Of a stretch of DNA of 7,481 nt, positions 6,551 through 7,481 are shown in pieces. The first letter of the stretch is position 1. Every line of letters starts with the position of its first letter. A model generated the notes under the pieces. The model saw only the letters and a list, made by a program, of their open reading frames with translations. It was not told where the DNA came from and made no database searches. The DNA is taken from positions 1 through 7,481 of the forward strand of contig JBIRBF010000135.1 in the NCBI GenBank assembly GCA_044326505.1, given 5' to 3'. This DNA is from JACJWR01 sp044326505. Lineage in GTDB: Bacteria > Actinomycetota > Actinomycetes > S36-B12 > UBA10799. The position numbers were made by a program, and so were the translations under genes.

Positions 6551-7481
6551 TCAGCCGGTCTCAGCCGCGGCACTCTGGGCGGACGCGAGCAGCACGCCCG
6601 CCAGATTCTCGGATCGGATCCGTCGGTCGATGTAAACCAGGGTGATCACACCGGCGATGAACGGCAGCGCCACGAGGACGCTCACCAGGCCGCCCATGGC
6701 CAGGGCGAACACGCTCACGGTCGTGAGCTCGCCGCCGGCGCCGCCGATGAGGCTGAACGGAGCCGCCGCCACGCTGCCGATGGCCTGACCGACGATCGTG
6801 CCCAGCAGAACGATCCCCAGGGTGCGCCAGAAGGCGCCCTTCACCAGAATCCAGGAACGCTTAAGCGCGTGCATGGCGCGGGCGTCCTCCAGCGCCAGCG
6901 CTGGCGTGGTGAGGACGAGGCCGATGGAGGCCCAGACCGTCAGGACCAGCGCGATCAGGCCCCCCGCGAACAGCACGGCTCCGCCAGCCGTGGTGGCGCC
7001 AGATCGCAGCAGCAGGGCGCCGGGCAGCAGCGGCAGCACCAGCGCCAGGGCCACGATGACGCTGACAGTGATGGTGGCCACGATGAGGCGCAGCGCCTGC
7101 GGTTTGATCAGGTGCCAGGCCTGGCCGATCGAAGTGCGCTGGCCGATCGCGGAACGCCCCATCACGTGGGCGAGCATCCCGGTGCCAAGCACCTGCAGGA
7201 CTCCCGCCAGAGCCGAGGTGATCAGGGCCGTCACGATCAGCGAGGACAGCGCCGACCACAGCACCTCCGGCGTCACGGACGCCGGATCCGTCGGCATTTG
7301 GGTAGTGTCATTGACCCCCACGCCCAGGACGACCAACTGCGCCGCGGCCGCCACGAAACCGACAATGGCCGAGATGGCGATGACGGTCTTGGGGTCGCGC
7401 CGGACGTAGTCGATCGTGCCGGCGATCATCTCGCCCACGGACAAGGGGTGCAGCGGGATCACCCCGGGTTTGGGCGCGGGC
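6551..7481 (-). CDS. Six-helix membrane protein, glycerophosphoryl diester phosphodiesterase membrane-domain-like (5' end cut by window)
   Basis: The minus-strand frame is open to the window edge and reads PAPKPGVIPLHPLSVGEMIAG across a GTG at 7462. The 'PGVIPLRPL..GEI' opening is typical of actinobacterial proteins with a Pro-rich cytoplasmic tail, so the true start is probably beyond 7481 and GTG 7462 internal. Numbering from 7462, hydrophobic segments lie at about 25-49, 70-99, 125-150, 160-186, 208-235 and 250-277, with a soluble loop at 50-68. Between segments 4 and 5 is ALEDARAMHALKRSWILVKG (189-208), matching the family's usual 'E...ALRRSW.LV.G.FWR' region, and YIDRRIRSENL (277-287) matches the closing 'D.RIR.EGL'. 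The group is annotated as a glycerophosphoryl diester phosphodiesterase membrane domain, but this part has no catalytic phosphodiesterase motif and its function is unknown. It is convergent with the aldo/keto reductase gene, the two stops being 24 bases apart. Confidence 0.72.
   Translation of the reverse strand, partial: PAPKPGVIPLHPLSVGEMIAGTIDYVRRDPKTVIAISAIVGFVAAAAQLVVLGVGVNDTTQMPTDPASVTPEVLWSALSSLIVTALITSALAGVLQVLGTGMLAHVMGRSAIGQRTSIGQAWHLIKPQALRLIVATITVSVIVALALVLPLLPGALLLRSGATTAGGAVLFAGGLIALVLTVWASIGLVLTTPALALEDARAMHALKRSWILVKGAFWRTLGIVLLGTIVGQAIGSVAAAPFSLIGGAGGELTTVSVFALAMGGLVSVLVALPFIAGVITLVYIDRRIRSENLAGVLLASAQSAAAETG

Overview
The window is uniformly GC-rich, coding-dense DNA that looks like the chromosome of a high-GC actinobacterium (Actinomycetota). 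The evidence is the strong G/C bias at third codon positions, GTG starts, the gene pair 'SIS-domain PGI/PMI-like protein then manA' (the order known around Rv3256c-Rv3255c in mycobacteria), a long-form bacterial S-adenosylhomocysteine hydrolase, and the proline-rich-tail-plus-membrane-domain style of two proteins. I cannot place the genus from sequence alone. I see no insertion sequence, phage gene, tRNA, rRNA or CRISPR array.

Layout. (1) Bases 3-2825 hold a tightly packed plus-strand run: the 3' part of a sugar-phosphate isomerase-like (SIS) gene, manA overlapping it by one base, and a ZnT9-like cation diffusion facilitator (CDF) starting one base after the manA stop. This is almost certainly one transcript. 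The first two genes point to fructose-6-P/mannose-6-P interconversion feeding GDP-mannose and glycan synthesis. (2) A 129-base leader (2826-2954) contains a palindrome, a 10-bp stem and an anti-Shine-Dalgarno segment. It precedes ahcY (2955-4382, GTG start with a perfect AGGAGG), the methyl-cycle enzyme that removes S-adenosylhomocysteine. ahcY ends at a perfect 16-bp terminator-like hairpin. (3) Bases 4495-5409 encode a CPBP-family (CAAX protease-like) integral membrane protein with an N-terminal tail of three PPANPYA repeats. (4) Bases 5501-6526 encode a YghZ-type aldo/keto reductase. (5) Convergent to it, bases 6551-7481 on the minus strand encode the C-terminal part of a six-helix membrane protein of the actinobacterial 'glycerophosphoryl diester phosphodiesterase membrane domain' type, cut by the window edge.

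Most of this is housekeeping metabolism plus two poorly characterised membrane proteins. The one part that ordinary annotation does not explain is the ahcY leader. There a CCTCC segment sits inside a stem-loop and could pair either with an upstream GGAGG or with the ribosome binding site, which is the geometry of a translational switch on a SAM-cycle gene. The known SAM and SAH aptamer cores were not recognised, so this is a hypothesis only.
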